Below are positions 17,049 to 24,344 of a stretch of 29,974 nucleotides of DNA, piece after piece. The position numbers and the translations under genes are program-made. The number at the start of each line of letters is the position of its first letter. Position 1 is the stretch's first letter. The notes below the pieces were generated by a model, which made no database searches, was not told the DNA's origin, and was given only the letters and a program-made list of their open reading frames with translations. The stretch comes from Candidatus Hodarchaeota archaeon (GTDB lineage: Archaea > Asgardarchaeota > Heimdallarchaeia > Hodarchaeales > YT1-039), in assembly GCA_016840025.1 (NCBI GenBank), contig JAEOTF010000345.1:1-29974 (forward strand). The letters are read 5' to 3'.

Positions 17049-18177
17049 AACCTAATCCGGTGACTCCATAAAGTTGTTGATCAGTCCAAACTCTTTTTAC
17101 TGTCATTTCATTCTTAGTTATTGTTCCAGTTTTGTCGGAACATAAAACAGAAACTCGTCCTAAACTCTCAATCGCTCCTAAGTCTCTAATGAGAACTTTG
17201 TGACCTGCTAATGCTAAAACACCAGTTAACAATACTATTGTAGTCAGTAAAGGAATATTAATTGGCATTATTGACATTGACGTGATCACAATCGCAGATA
17301 GGTCTTCTACAAGTGTTTCTTGAGTGAGTGTCTCAAAATCCCACCCATAAGGAGGAGCAAACAGTTGCCAAGTTAGTTGAATCATCAGAAACAGGATTAC
17401 TCCCATCGCTAATACTCGCCCTAATTGATTTACTTTGTCTCGAAGAGGAACATCACCAGTGTTTAGCTCATTGAGTTCTGTTTGAATCTTCCCAATTTCT
17501 GTGTATACTCCTGTATGTATTATTACTGCTTGTGCAGAACCCATTTGGACAAATGTCCCCCCGAAAACCATATTAATCCTTTCTCCTATTGATATTTCTT
17601 CATCCAAAACCAAATCTCCTTCAGCTTTGGTAACAGGAAGGCTTTCACCAGTTAGAGATGCTTCATTGACAATAAAAGCACTGGATTTTAGAATACGACC
17701 ATCTGCAGAAATCCGATCTCCTACTCCAAGCCTAACAATATCCCCAGGAACAAGTGATTTTGTTTCAACTTCTATAGTTTGTCCCTCTCGAATAACTTTC
17801 GTCATAGCAGGAGCAAGTTGCCGGAGAGCTTCAATTTTCTTCGTTGCCCGAACTTGTTGAACTATAGCAATAACCATGTTGACTAAAACAAAAATAAGCC
17901 ATTGAATCGCTTGTGTTCGAATCTTAATATTCCAAATGGAGAGAATAAGTAAAATCGCAGTCATGACCAGATAGGTGTTTATCAGCCAATTAAAAAGCGG
18001 AGCGAGGTAAATTTGCCAAATATTTCCCTTCACTTCTGGGATCTCGTTAGGTCCATACTCTTCCAGTCGTTTTTCAGCTTCATTCTTACTTAAACCTGTA
18101 AATGGATCAGTAGCAAGTTGCTCTAGCAACTGGGGAAGTTCAATTGCATGTTCATTCAATTTTTCGGTGGACAACAT
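17011..18177 (-). CDS. P-type cation ATPase, N-terminal portion (frameshifted)
   Basis: The 388-codon frame starts with a cation-ATPase N-terminal domain (LATDPFTGLS, then YGPNEIPEV). It then has helices M1-M2 (about 60-108), the actuator TGES loop (176-179), M3-M4 (about 255-325) and the phosphorylation site CSDKTGT with Asp348. The frame stops soon after, in the nucleotide-binding domain. The rest of the enzyme is the overlapping frame 15237-17048; together they give about 978 residues, normal for a P2-type pump. In M4 the usual PEGLP ion-binding motif is PINIP (305-309), with Ile replacing the Glu. The ATG at 18177 has AGGAG about nine bases upstream. It follows the NosD-like gene by 46 bases. 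The break is either a sequencing/assembly error, a recent mutation, or slippage. Confidence 0.85.
   Translation of the reverse strand: MLSTEKLNEHAIELPQLLEQLATDPFTGLSKNEAEKRLEEYGPNEIPEVKGNIWQIYLAPLFNWLINTYLVMTAILLILSIWNIKIRTQAIQWLIFVLVNMVIAIVQQVRATKKIEALRQLAPAMTKVIREGQTIEVETKSLVPGDIVRLGVGDRISADGRILKSSAFIVNEASLTGESLPVTKAEGDLVLDEEISIGERINMVFGGTFVQMGSAQAVIIHTGVYTEIGKIQTELNELNTGDVPLRDKVNQLGRVLAMGVILFLMIQLTWQLFAPPYGWDFETLTQETLVEDLSAIVITSMSIMPINIPLLTTIVLLTGVLALAGHKVLIRDLGAIESLGRVSVLCSDKTGTITKNEMTVKRVWTDQQLYGVTGLGYGPKGTVFFNRR
17023..17030 (-). other. A8 homopolymer at the P-type ATPase frame break
   Basis: Eight A residues on the plus strand (T8 in the message sense) lie exactly in the 38-base overlap of the two ATPase frames. 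Deleting one base fuses GPKGTVF directly to LIEDES and restores one long reading frame. Confidence 0.8.
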
Positions 18178-18223
18178 CCCAATTTTCTCCTACTAACATT
18201 TTACTTACCTTTGGAGTAGTAGT

Positions 18224-19126
18224 TCACCTCGGACTACTACGTTTCAGCAAAATTAAAACTAATATCGAGGTAGGAAATACAAACCCAAGAACCAATCCAT
18301 TGTCATTTTTTGTCTCCATTGCTGTGTATTCATGCAGCGGTTCTTGAAGGGGATACGGGTCATCAACTCCTGCTTCATCAATATTATATACTCCAGTTCC
18401 CTTGTAATCTGACCAATAATTCCCTTTATTGGTTAAAACGTCAAACCACTGGTTATTGGAGCATAAATCTTTTGCTTGAGGAGTTACTCCATTATTAATG
18501 AAGCTATTATGATGAATAAAGTTATCGTCACTTGATAACGCTAGCACTACTCCATAAACTTCGTTCTGTATAAATAAATTCCAACTAATTGAACAATTAC
18601 TTGATTGAAAAAGTTGAGTCCCGTGCATTGAATTTTGGATAAAGATATTGTGAATCACGGTCGAAAATGAAGAACTTACATGCTGGAGACCTATGGAATT
18701 CTTATATAAGGTATTATTTTGGAGAGTGAACGTTCCCGAATGAACACCTTGAATAAAAATCCCATAAATTAAGTCAACATCTCCTGTACTTACCCAACAA
18801 TTACGAATAGCAAAATATTTGGTGGTTCCGTAAATATAAATCCCATGCACGCCCGACGTGGTAATATTCCAGCCTTCTAATAGATAGGGATTCTCTATAG
18901 TTCCATTTCCACTACTAGCAACCTCTGCTAACTTCTCATCATTACCGATCTGAATTGGATCATGTGGCGTGTAACGATTCGTCTCAGGTATTTGAAGTGT
19001 CTCTTCAGCTTCCATGAGATCTTGTAGTATAGTTTTTCCACTCACTGTAATGTTAGGTGCTAGCAACCCCTCAGACATCACCCCACCCATCCCAAGGATA
19101 AATAAACATATTAAAGCATACTTCAT
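18224..19126 (-). CDS. NosD-like right-handed beta-helix surface protein
   Basis: A 300-residue secreted protein. The signal peptide covers residues 1-20. The body carries the hallmarks of NosD/CASH-type parallel beta-helices: GTIENPYLLEGW near the start, repeated short N-x-I/F strands (such as NCWVS, NNTLYKNS, HNIFIQNS, NLFIQNE, HNSFINN) and the terminal GNYWSDY...GTG-x-Y-x-ID...DPYPL block. A final hydrophobic helix (about 278-295) and basic end (KRSSPR) anchor it. Such proteins bind or modify polysaccharides, or assist copper-site assembly in NosD itself; no enzyme residues stand out here. It sits 17 bases after a four-helix membrane gene and 46 bases before the P-type ATPase gene. That suggests a shared transcript. 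The ATG has AAGGGG about ten bases upstream. Confidence 0.85.
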   Translation of the reverse strand: MKYALICLFILGMGGVMSEGLLAPNITVSGKTILQDLMEAEETLQIPETNRYTPHDPIQIGNDEKLAEVASSGNGTIENPYLLEGWNITTSGVHGIYIYGTTKYFAIRNCWVSTGDVDLIYGIFIQGVHSGTFTLQNNTLYKNSIGLQHVSSSFSTVIHNIFIQNSMHGTQLFQSSNCSISWNLFIQNEVYGVVLALSSDDNFIHHNSFINNGVTPQAKDLCSNNQWFDVLTNKGNYWSDYKGTGVYNIDEAGVDDPYPLQEPLHEYTAMETKNDNGLVLGFVFPTSILVLILLKRSSPR

Positions 19127-19143
19127 TATAGTACTACCCCTTA

Positions 19144-19704
19144 TTACTCTTTAATCAACAGGGATGGTTTAGCAGCTATATAAAGCGCTACAAAGCCAAT
19201 AAAGTTCAGAATCAGCAGAAAAAATCCGATGTTCGGTTGATTGGCCCAATCCTCTAACATCCACACCAAGATGAAGAGCAGCCATTCCACTCCGCTAGCA
19301 ATTACACCAATTATGAAACCGATTAAACCTACTGAAACCGGTAATTCGGGTAATTCACCCCCTGTTTTCGTTACTACTTCTGGTATAATAACCAGCGTTA
19401 AAGCTGCGATACCACCAAGGACGAAAACCCACTGCCAGAGATCTAGGAGCGTATAAAGCCACTCCACATCACCTTCACGAACATTTGCAAAATAATCATA
19501 GCCTATTGACGTTTGATTACCTTCATCATAACCTGCTTTATGCCCAGAAGCAAAATATTTTGCTTTATAGTCATCATCTGAATATTCTAAAAACCCAAAC
19601 AAGATCTTCATATAAGGAAAGAGGATGTTCATAGAAAAAAAGATAATTCCTCCAATTAAAGCCACTCTTAACCTTTTTTTGTGTGCTTTCTCTGTAGATA
19701 CCAT
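19144..19704 (-). CDS. Four-helix membrane protein of a local paralogous family, copy 1
   Basis: The 186-residue product has helices near 12-33, 88-108, 120-143 and 155-178. Family-defining motifs are FPYMKILFGFLE after helix 1, VEWLYTLLDLWQW before helix 2, GVEWLLFILVWMLEDW at helix 3 and the C-terminal LYIAAKPSLLIKE. The region between helices 1 and 2 (about 39 residues, with several Tyr and charged residues) is the most variable part in the family and should lie on one face of the membrane. This copy is closest to the one at 22200-22772. AAGGAG stands six bases before the ATG. I do not recognise a described family. Confidence 0.8.
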   Translation of the reverse strand: MVSTEKAHKKRLRVALIGGIIFFSMNILFPYMKILFGFLEYSDDDYKAKYFASGHKAGYDEGNQTSIGYDYFANVREGDVEWLYTLLDLWQWVFVLGGIAALTLVIIPEVVTKTGGELPELPVSVGLIGFIIGVIASGVEWLLFILVWMLEDWANQPNIGFFLLILNFIGFVALYIAAKPSLLIKE

Positions 19705-19720
19705 AGATTTATCTCCTTTT

Positions 19721-20323
19721 TTACCCTTTAATGAGTATTGAAGGTTTAGCAGCTAGATAGAGAGCTATAACTCCAACAACATTTAGAATCAATAGGATGA
19801 ATCCTAGATCTGGTTGATTGGACATACCTGAAATCAAAGTGTCCCAATCTTCTAACACCCAGATCAAGAGGAAAAGAAGCCATTCCACGCCGCTAGCGAT
19901 TAGACCAATTATAAAACCGAGTGAATTTAACGAAACTCGAAGATCGGGTTGTTTACCCCCAGTTATTGTTATTATTTCTGAAATAATAACTAATACTAGG
20001 GCAACTATACCTCCTACGAGGAAAATCCACTGCCAGAGATCTAAGAGGGTCCAGAGGAATTCAACTTCACTATTTTCAAGTGCAGTGAAGCTATAGGAAA
20101 TTGAGCTATCAAAGGGTGTTGATTCATATATCATTTCTAACTCAGATGAATGCCATTTCACATCCCACTTCACTCCATACATATCATCTATAATTGTACC
20201 CTCTAGAAACCCGAACATAAAACCTATGTAGGGAGCGAGGATATTCACGAGAAAAAAGATTAATCCTCCAACCAAAGCTACAATTAACCTTTTTTGAGAT
20301 CCATTTGTTGATTCAATTGTCAT
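19721..20323 (-). CDS. Four-helix membrane protein of a local paralogous family, copy 2
   Basis: A 200-residue paralogue with the same four-helix plan: FMFGFLE after helix 1, VEFLWTLLDLWQW, GVEWLLFLLIWVLEDW and LAAKPSILIKG. It differs from copies 1, 3 and 4 by an insert in the last loop (WDTLISGMSNQPDLG) and by the KWDVKWHSSELE segment in the variable loop. Both features are shared with the copy at 22792-23391. It lies 16 bases before copy 1 and 12 bases after copy 3. GGAG is eight bases before the ATG. Very likely in one operon with copies 3 and 1. Function unknown. Confidence 0.8.
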   Translation of the reverse strand: MTIESTNGSQKRLIVALVGGLIFFLVNILAPYIGFMFGFLEGTIIDDMYGVKWDVKWHSSELEMIYESTPFDSSISYSFTALENSEVEFLWTLLDLWQWIFLVGGIVALVLVIISEIITITGGKQPDLRVSLNSLGFIIGLIASGVEWLLFLLIWVLEDWDTLISGMSNQPDLGFILLILNVVGVIALYLAAKPSILIKG

Positions 20324-20335
20324 TAAACCTACTCC

Positions 20336-20917
20336 TTATTGTTCTTTAATGAGTAATGACGGTTTAGACGCTACATAAAGCGTTACAAAACCAATGATGT
20401 TCAGAATCAGTAGAGAGAATCCGATGTCCGGTTGATCGTCCCAATCTTCTTCCAACCACAAAAAGAGGAAGAGAAGCCACTCGGCTCCGCTTGCAATTAA
20501 CCCTATTATGAAACCAGTCATGCTTAGTGAAACCGGTAGTTCAGGTAGTTCACGTCTGGTCATATTTATTAATTCTGGCAAAATCACTAAAATTAGTGCT
20601 ATTATGCCACCTACGAGGAAAACCCACTGCCAGAGATCTAGAAATGTCCAAGTGAACTCTAACTCGCCCACTGCTTCCTTACGCAGACTTCTACCATACT
20701 CATCATAGTTCCAAGTTATCTCAGCAACAACATCCTCATGTTTTGCATTAACTTCAGTGGCATAATATCTTATAGTCCATCCAAAGCGTGAATCCTCTAA
20801 GAAGCCGAACATAATTTTCATGTAAGGTAGGAAGATATTCAAGACGAAGAAGATCAATCCCCCGCTAATAGCCACAATCAACCTTATCATAGGGGATTTT
20901 CCTGATTCATTACCCAT
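20336..20917 (-). CDS. Four-helix membrane protein of a local paralogous family, copy 3
   Basis: A 193-residue paralogue and the first gene of the minus-strand string that runs to 14048. Helices are at about 12-33, 92-114, 126-149 and 160-182. Conserved motifs include LPYMKIMFGFLE, LEFTWTFLDLWQWVF, SGAEWLLFLFLWLEEDW and YVASKPSLLIKEQ. The variable loop is the longest and most charged of the five. GAGGTGA lies five bases before the ATG, and a TATA-like element is found 30 bases further upstream. That combination indicates this gene begins the transcript. Confidence 0.8.
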   Translation of the reverse strand: MGNESGKSPMIRLIVAISGGLIFFVLNIFLPYMKIMFGFLEDSRFGWTIRYYATEVNAKHEDVVAEITWNYDEYGRSLRKEAVGELEFTWTFLDLWQWVFLVGGIIALILVILPELINMTRRELPELPVSLSMTGFIIGLIASGAEWLLFLFLWLEEDWDDQPDIGFSLLILNIIGFVTLYVASKPSLLIKEQ

Positions 20918-20946
20918 TAACTCACCTCAACGTCATGAATTCTTGT

Positions 20947-20960
20947 GATATAATAAAAAG
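20947..20960 (-). promoter_or_regulatory. TATA-like box at the head of the minus-strand gene string
   Basis: The minus strand reads CTTTTTATTATATC about 30 bases before the ATG at 20917, with CTTCC before it as a possible BRE. Expected transcription start would leave a leader of only about ten bases, which still contains GAGGTGA. The downstream genes to 14048 are spaced by 12-46 bases and show no equally good internal promoter by eye. Confidence 0.5.
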
Positions 20961-21418
20961 GAAGCATTTTGTTTGTAAGGCAAAGTAGCTTGTAAGGGAA
21001 ATGAAGTATTAAGTAATCTTATAGAGTTTATATATTTATTATTGTAATTTAATGTCATTTCCAAATACCTCAAATAATAGACCTATATCTTCTAAAGAAA
21101 GAAAGAAAAGTAGATTAAATAGAACAAGTATAATTCGAATTTTGCAAATACATTTTCCTATGTAAAAGAAGTTAATGATGTATTGTAGGATCTGTATTAC
21201 TACAATTATCTTAGAATGTCACTTTTTTATTATTCTTTAGTCTTTATCTAATCATTAACTTCAGTAGCGACATCTTATCTATTTATTTCAATAATAGATG
21301 ATTAGCTATTTAACATCAGTATTAATTTACTTTATTTAAAAAATCTGAAGAATCTCCATAAAAATTTTTAAAAAATATGATTCAACCATATACCTATCGT
21401 TTAATGAAGGGCATTAAA
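20961..21418. other. AT-rich divergent intergenic region
   Basis: About 450 very AT-rich bases between the minus-strand four-helix cluster and the plus-strand DOMON-like gene. A TATA-like TTTATTTAAAAAA occurs near 21332-21344, about 80 bases before the ATG at 21419. No coding frame, tRNA or clear long inverted repeat was seen. Confidence 0.4.
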
Positions 21419-22198
21419 ATGAACAAAAAAGTAGTTATTTTCTTACTCTGCATTTCTTTAGTTAGTTTAACAACATCCTTTGCTTCTCAAGTCGATTATA
21501 CTGCTTATAACACCACAGTGCCGCCTACTGTAACTGACGGGATAAAAGACAACGCTTGGAATAGTTTTTCCTGGCAAACTGTAACGTTATCAGATTATTA
21601 TGGTTCAAAGACTCTTGATGTGTCCTTTTGTGCTTGTCATGATGCGTCAATGGTGTATTTTGCTTTTGAGTACAATGATGCTACCTATGGTGATGTGAAC
21701 TATTATGATTTTGTTGCAGTTGCATTAGATATAGATGAAGATTCTTAGTGGGATTACGACCCTACAGACTATTTTGATTTTAAACATGTACTCTATGCGA
21801 AAGATTTTGATATCTTTGCGACACAAGATGGGTTTGCATATTGGGAACAAGTCGGTCCAACCATGTGGGAGATGAGATGGGAAGATGATCTCTACGATCC
21901 TCATTGGGAAGAAAATAACGTAATAGGTTATGGTTCTTACTCAGCTGGGGCTTATTTCTTTGAGATGGCATTTCCGTTAAATGGTGATTCCGTTGATGTT
22001 CATCTAGCAACTAACGATGATTTATTATACCAAATATGGGTACAGGATGGTTCTGATTTGTATTCAAACTCAGAAGCAACATTAACAATAGGATCTGCAA
22101 CTATTTCTGAATTTACACGTCCTGATACCTTCATTTTTTTCTCCTTAATGATAGTAGCTTTCATAATAATTCTAAAAAAACAGAAACAATCGAGTTAA
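21419..22198 (+). pseudogene. DOMON-like surface protein gene with an in-frame TAG
   Basis: One continuous frame from the ATG at 21419 to the TAA ending at 22198, broken only by TAG at 21746-21748. Without the stop it encodes about 259 residues: a signal peptide (to about residue 21, TSFAS), a single DOMON-like domain (FAFEYND early and YFFEMAFPLN late, as in the genes at 553 and 2046) and a C-terminal helix with a KKQKQSS tail. The TAG follows LDIDEDS, where the intact paralogues read on through DEDEDG. TAG ends several ordinary genes here, so a nonsense mutation is the simplest reading, with readthrough or sequencing error as alternatives. AAGGGC precedes the ATG. It is inserted between copies 3 and 4 of the four-helix family in the opposite orientation. 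Confidence 0.75.
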
Positions 22199-22199
22199 G

Positions 22200-22772
22200 T
22201 TATCCACTGTTAACTTGCTCTTTAATCAACAAAGATGGTTTAGCAGCCAAATAGAGCGCTACAAATCCAATGATATTTAGTATCATTAAACCAATACCTA
22301 AATCCGGTTGATTGACCCAATCCTCTAACATCCACACCAAGATGAAAAGCAGCCACTCGACTCCACTTGCGATTATTCCAATTATAAAACCGATTAAACC
22401 TAAAGATGGCGGTAGTTCGGGGAGCTTACCCCGTGTTTTCGATACTACTTCTGGGCTAATAACCAGTATCAGAGCAGCAATGCCACCAAAAATGAATATC
22501 CATTGCCATAGGTCGAGGAGAGTCCAAATAAACTCTACATTACTAGCACCCGCTTTGATATAGAAATCAATATCATAATAATAAGTATCCCTTTCATCAC
22601 CACTAAGTTTCATTCCAGTTGGATAGTAACTTGTTGTAGAAGATTCAGTTGAACTTTCCAAGAATCCGAATAAGATCCTCATAAAAGGTAAGAGAACATT
22701 CAAGACAAAAAAGACGAGGCTCCCAATTATAACCATATAGGGCCTTTTTTTAGAAATATCTGTAGAATTCAT
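22200..22772 (-). CDS. Four-helix membrane protein of a local paralogous family, copy 4
   Basis: The 190-residue product starts MNSTDISKKRPYM. It has the family motifs LPFMRILFGFLE, VEFIWTLLDLWQWIF, GVEWLLFILVWMLEDW and LAAKPSLLIKEQ. The last two, and the NQP that follows LEDW, make it closest to copy 1. The frame extends 18 codons upstream to 22826, overlapping the previous gene. However, GGAGG is eight bases before the ATG at 22772 and the paralogues begin at this point, so the shorter form is preferred. It follows copy 5 by 19 bases. Its stop lies next to the stop of the oppositely oriented DOMON-like gene (22198). Confidence 0.8.
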   Translation of the reverse strand: MNSTDISKKRPYMVIIGSLVFFVLNVLLPFMRILFGFLESSTESSTTSYYPTGMKLSGDERDTYYYDIDFYIKAGASNVEFIWTLLDLWQWIFIFGGIAALILVISPEVVSKTRGKLPELPPSLGLIGFIIGIIASGVEWLLFILVWMLEDWVNQPDLGIGLMILNIIGFVALYLAAKPSLLIKEQVNSG

Positions 22773-22791
22773 AACAGTTATCCTCCACTTA

Positions 22792-23391
22792 TTATCCTCT
22801 AATGACCAAAGAGGGTTTAGATGCAATATATAGCGCTATAACTCCAATAGTGTTCAGCAATAGGAGTATAAATCCTAAGTCTGGCTGAGTCTGTAGACCT
22901 GAAATCAACTTATCGCCCCAGTCTTCCATCAACCATATTAAGATGTAGAGCAGCCACTCGACACCACTTGCTACTAAACCTACAATGAAACCGAGTGAAC
23001 TTAGCGAAATTCGTTGACTGGGAAGTTCACTTCCGCTGGTAACGATAACTTCTGATATTATCACCAATATCAGAGCAATTATTCCACCTAAAAGGAAAAA
23101 CCATTGCCAAAAATCTAAAAGAGTCCACAGGAACTCTACTTCACTTCCTTCAAGTCCAGTGAAATTAATGGAATAGGTAGAAATACCAGAATTTGAAAAA
23201 GTGAATTCTAGTAAAGAAGCATACCACTTTGCTGTCCACTTTCCATCACCAGCGAAATCTTCTGATACCTCTAGGAACGGAAACATGAATTTCAAATATG
23301 GAAAGAGTATGTTGAAGAGAAAATAGGTTGCTCCTCCAACTATAGCTACAATTAGCCTTGAAACGGGTACTTTTTTTGATTTAATCGCCAT
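22792..23391 (-). CDS. Four-helix membrane protein of a local paralogous family, copy 5
   Basis: About 199 residues, beginning MAIKSKKVPVSRL at the ATG 23391, with GAGGTGG six bases upstream (a TTG at 23409 is the other possible start). It shares KW-x-x-KW in the variable loop, GSEVEFLWTLLDFWQW, the WGDKLISGLQTQPDLG insert and the IASKPSLVIRG ending with copy 2. It is the first of a two-gene transcript with copy 4. The pair 5-4 therefore mirrors the pair 2-1 in order and type. Function unknown; a membrane sensor, channel or scaffold are all possible. Confidence 0.8.
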   Translation of the reverse strand: MAIKSKKVPVSRLIVAIVGGATYFLFNILFPYLKFMFPFLEVSEDFAGDGKWTAKWYASLLEFTFSNSGISTYSINFTGLEGSEVEFLWTLLDFWQWFFLLGGIIALILVIISEVIVTSGSELPSQRISLSSLGFIVGLVASGVEWLLYILIWLMEDWGDKLISGLQTQPDLGFILLLLNTIGVIALYIASKPSLVIRG

Positions 23392-23432
23392 GCAGTCCAC
23401 CTCATACAATGTTCAGTCATTAAAAGTATAAG

Positions 23433-23443
23433 AGAATAAAAAG
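23433..23443 (-). promoter_or_regulatory. TATA-like box before copy 5
   Basis: The minus strand reads CTTTTTATTCT about 45 bases before the ATG at 23391, similar to the CTTTTTATTATATC before copy 3. The match is moderate. Confidence 0.35.
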
Positions 23444-23556
23444 AAGTAGAGTAATATAAATTAAGTTGAGAATTTCTATTAAATTGATTAAGAAGTATTT
23501 TAGCGATAAGAAACATTTTTAACTTTTCGAGACTTTAAATCAAGTGATGGAAAATA

Positions 23557-24150
23557 ATGACGATTCCAGATAAGTCTTTCACACGGGAATTAAGAGCGAA
23601 TCGTAAAATATCATTTGATGAGTTCATTAACCTACCCTATGATGGACTGGGACATCAATTAATCAAAGGGGTGCATATAATTACACCAACTCCTAGTGTT
23701 TTACACCAATCACTAACAACTGTCTTAAGTCACATTTTAGCAAGCTTCTTTGATAAAAAAGCTTTAGGAAAGTTAATCGGTGCGTCGATTCCTGTTAAAT
23801 TTTCAGAGGATGACTGTATCATACCTGATTTAGTCTATTTAGATGAAGAAGAACTCAATAAGCAGAAAGATCAATACATTGATGGTTCACCTTCTTTGAT
23901 TATTGAAATACTTTCACCTAGTTCCAGATTTAAAGATTATGTGGAAAAAAGAAAGCTCGCAGAAAAGTACGGGGTGCAAGAATATTGGGTAGTAAATGCT
24001 TATGAAAATCTTATAGATGTTTTTACCTTACAGGATGGTAAGTATTACACTCAAGTATTTACTGAGAAAGATACGTTAGTAAGCAAATTACTTATTTTAA
24101 AAGAGTTCGAGATGTCGGTTAAGGAGCTATTTGAGAAAGCTAGAAAATAA
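23557..24150 (+). CDS. Uma2-family (DUF820) protein with restriction-endonuclease fold
   Basis: A 197-residue protein of normal Uma2 length. The PD-(D/E)xK core can be read as CIIPDLVYL (the aspartate), then LIIEILSPSS (the glutamate) and a following lysine in EKRKLAEKYGVQEYWVV, the most conserved family block. An N-terminal helix and KISFDEFINLP precede it. Uma2 proteins are predicted nucleases common in cyanobacteria and in some archaea; their targets are not known. ATG at 23557. It is divergent from the copy 5 gene and isolated on its strand by gaps on both sides. The gene could be mobile or defence-related, which is inference. Confidence 0.85.
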   Translation: MTIPDKSFTRELRANRKISFDEFINLPYDGLGHQLIKGVHIITPTPSVLHQSLTTVLSHILASFFDKKALGKLIGASIPVKFSEDDCIIPDLVYLDEEELNKQKDQYIDGSPSLIIEILSPSSRFKDYVEKRKLAEKYGVQEYWVVNAYENLIDVFTLQDGKYYTQVFTEKDTLVSKLLILKEFEMSVKELFEKARK

Positions 24151-24344
24151 ATCATGCTCATTGATAATAGTAATATAGTAGACAACGAAATTGATATTAT
24201 ATGTGTAGCTAGATATTTTATTTATTCTATTGAAAGTAGAGCTCCTACAACGGAGAATTAGATATTTGCATAATTCGAATCATTTGGAGGTTTTTTGAAC
24301 TTCTAATAGTGAATAATCAAATACATCTGTTTGAAGGTGGAAAG

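Noticed and set aside
21746..21748. TAG as pyrrolysine codon
   Set aside because: TAG ends several normal genes in the window (7174, 13064, 14445), and the site in the paralogues gives no reason for a special residue. Kept only as a minor alternative.
22773..22826. Eighteen-codon N-terminal extension of four-helix copy 4
   Set aside because: It overlaps copy 5, is absent from the other paralogues, and GGAGG points to the ATG at 22772.
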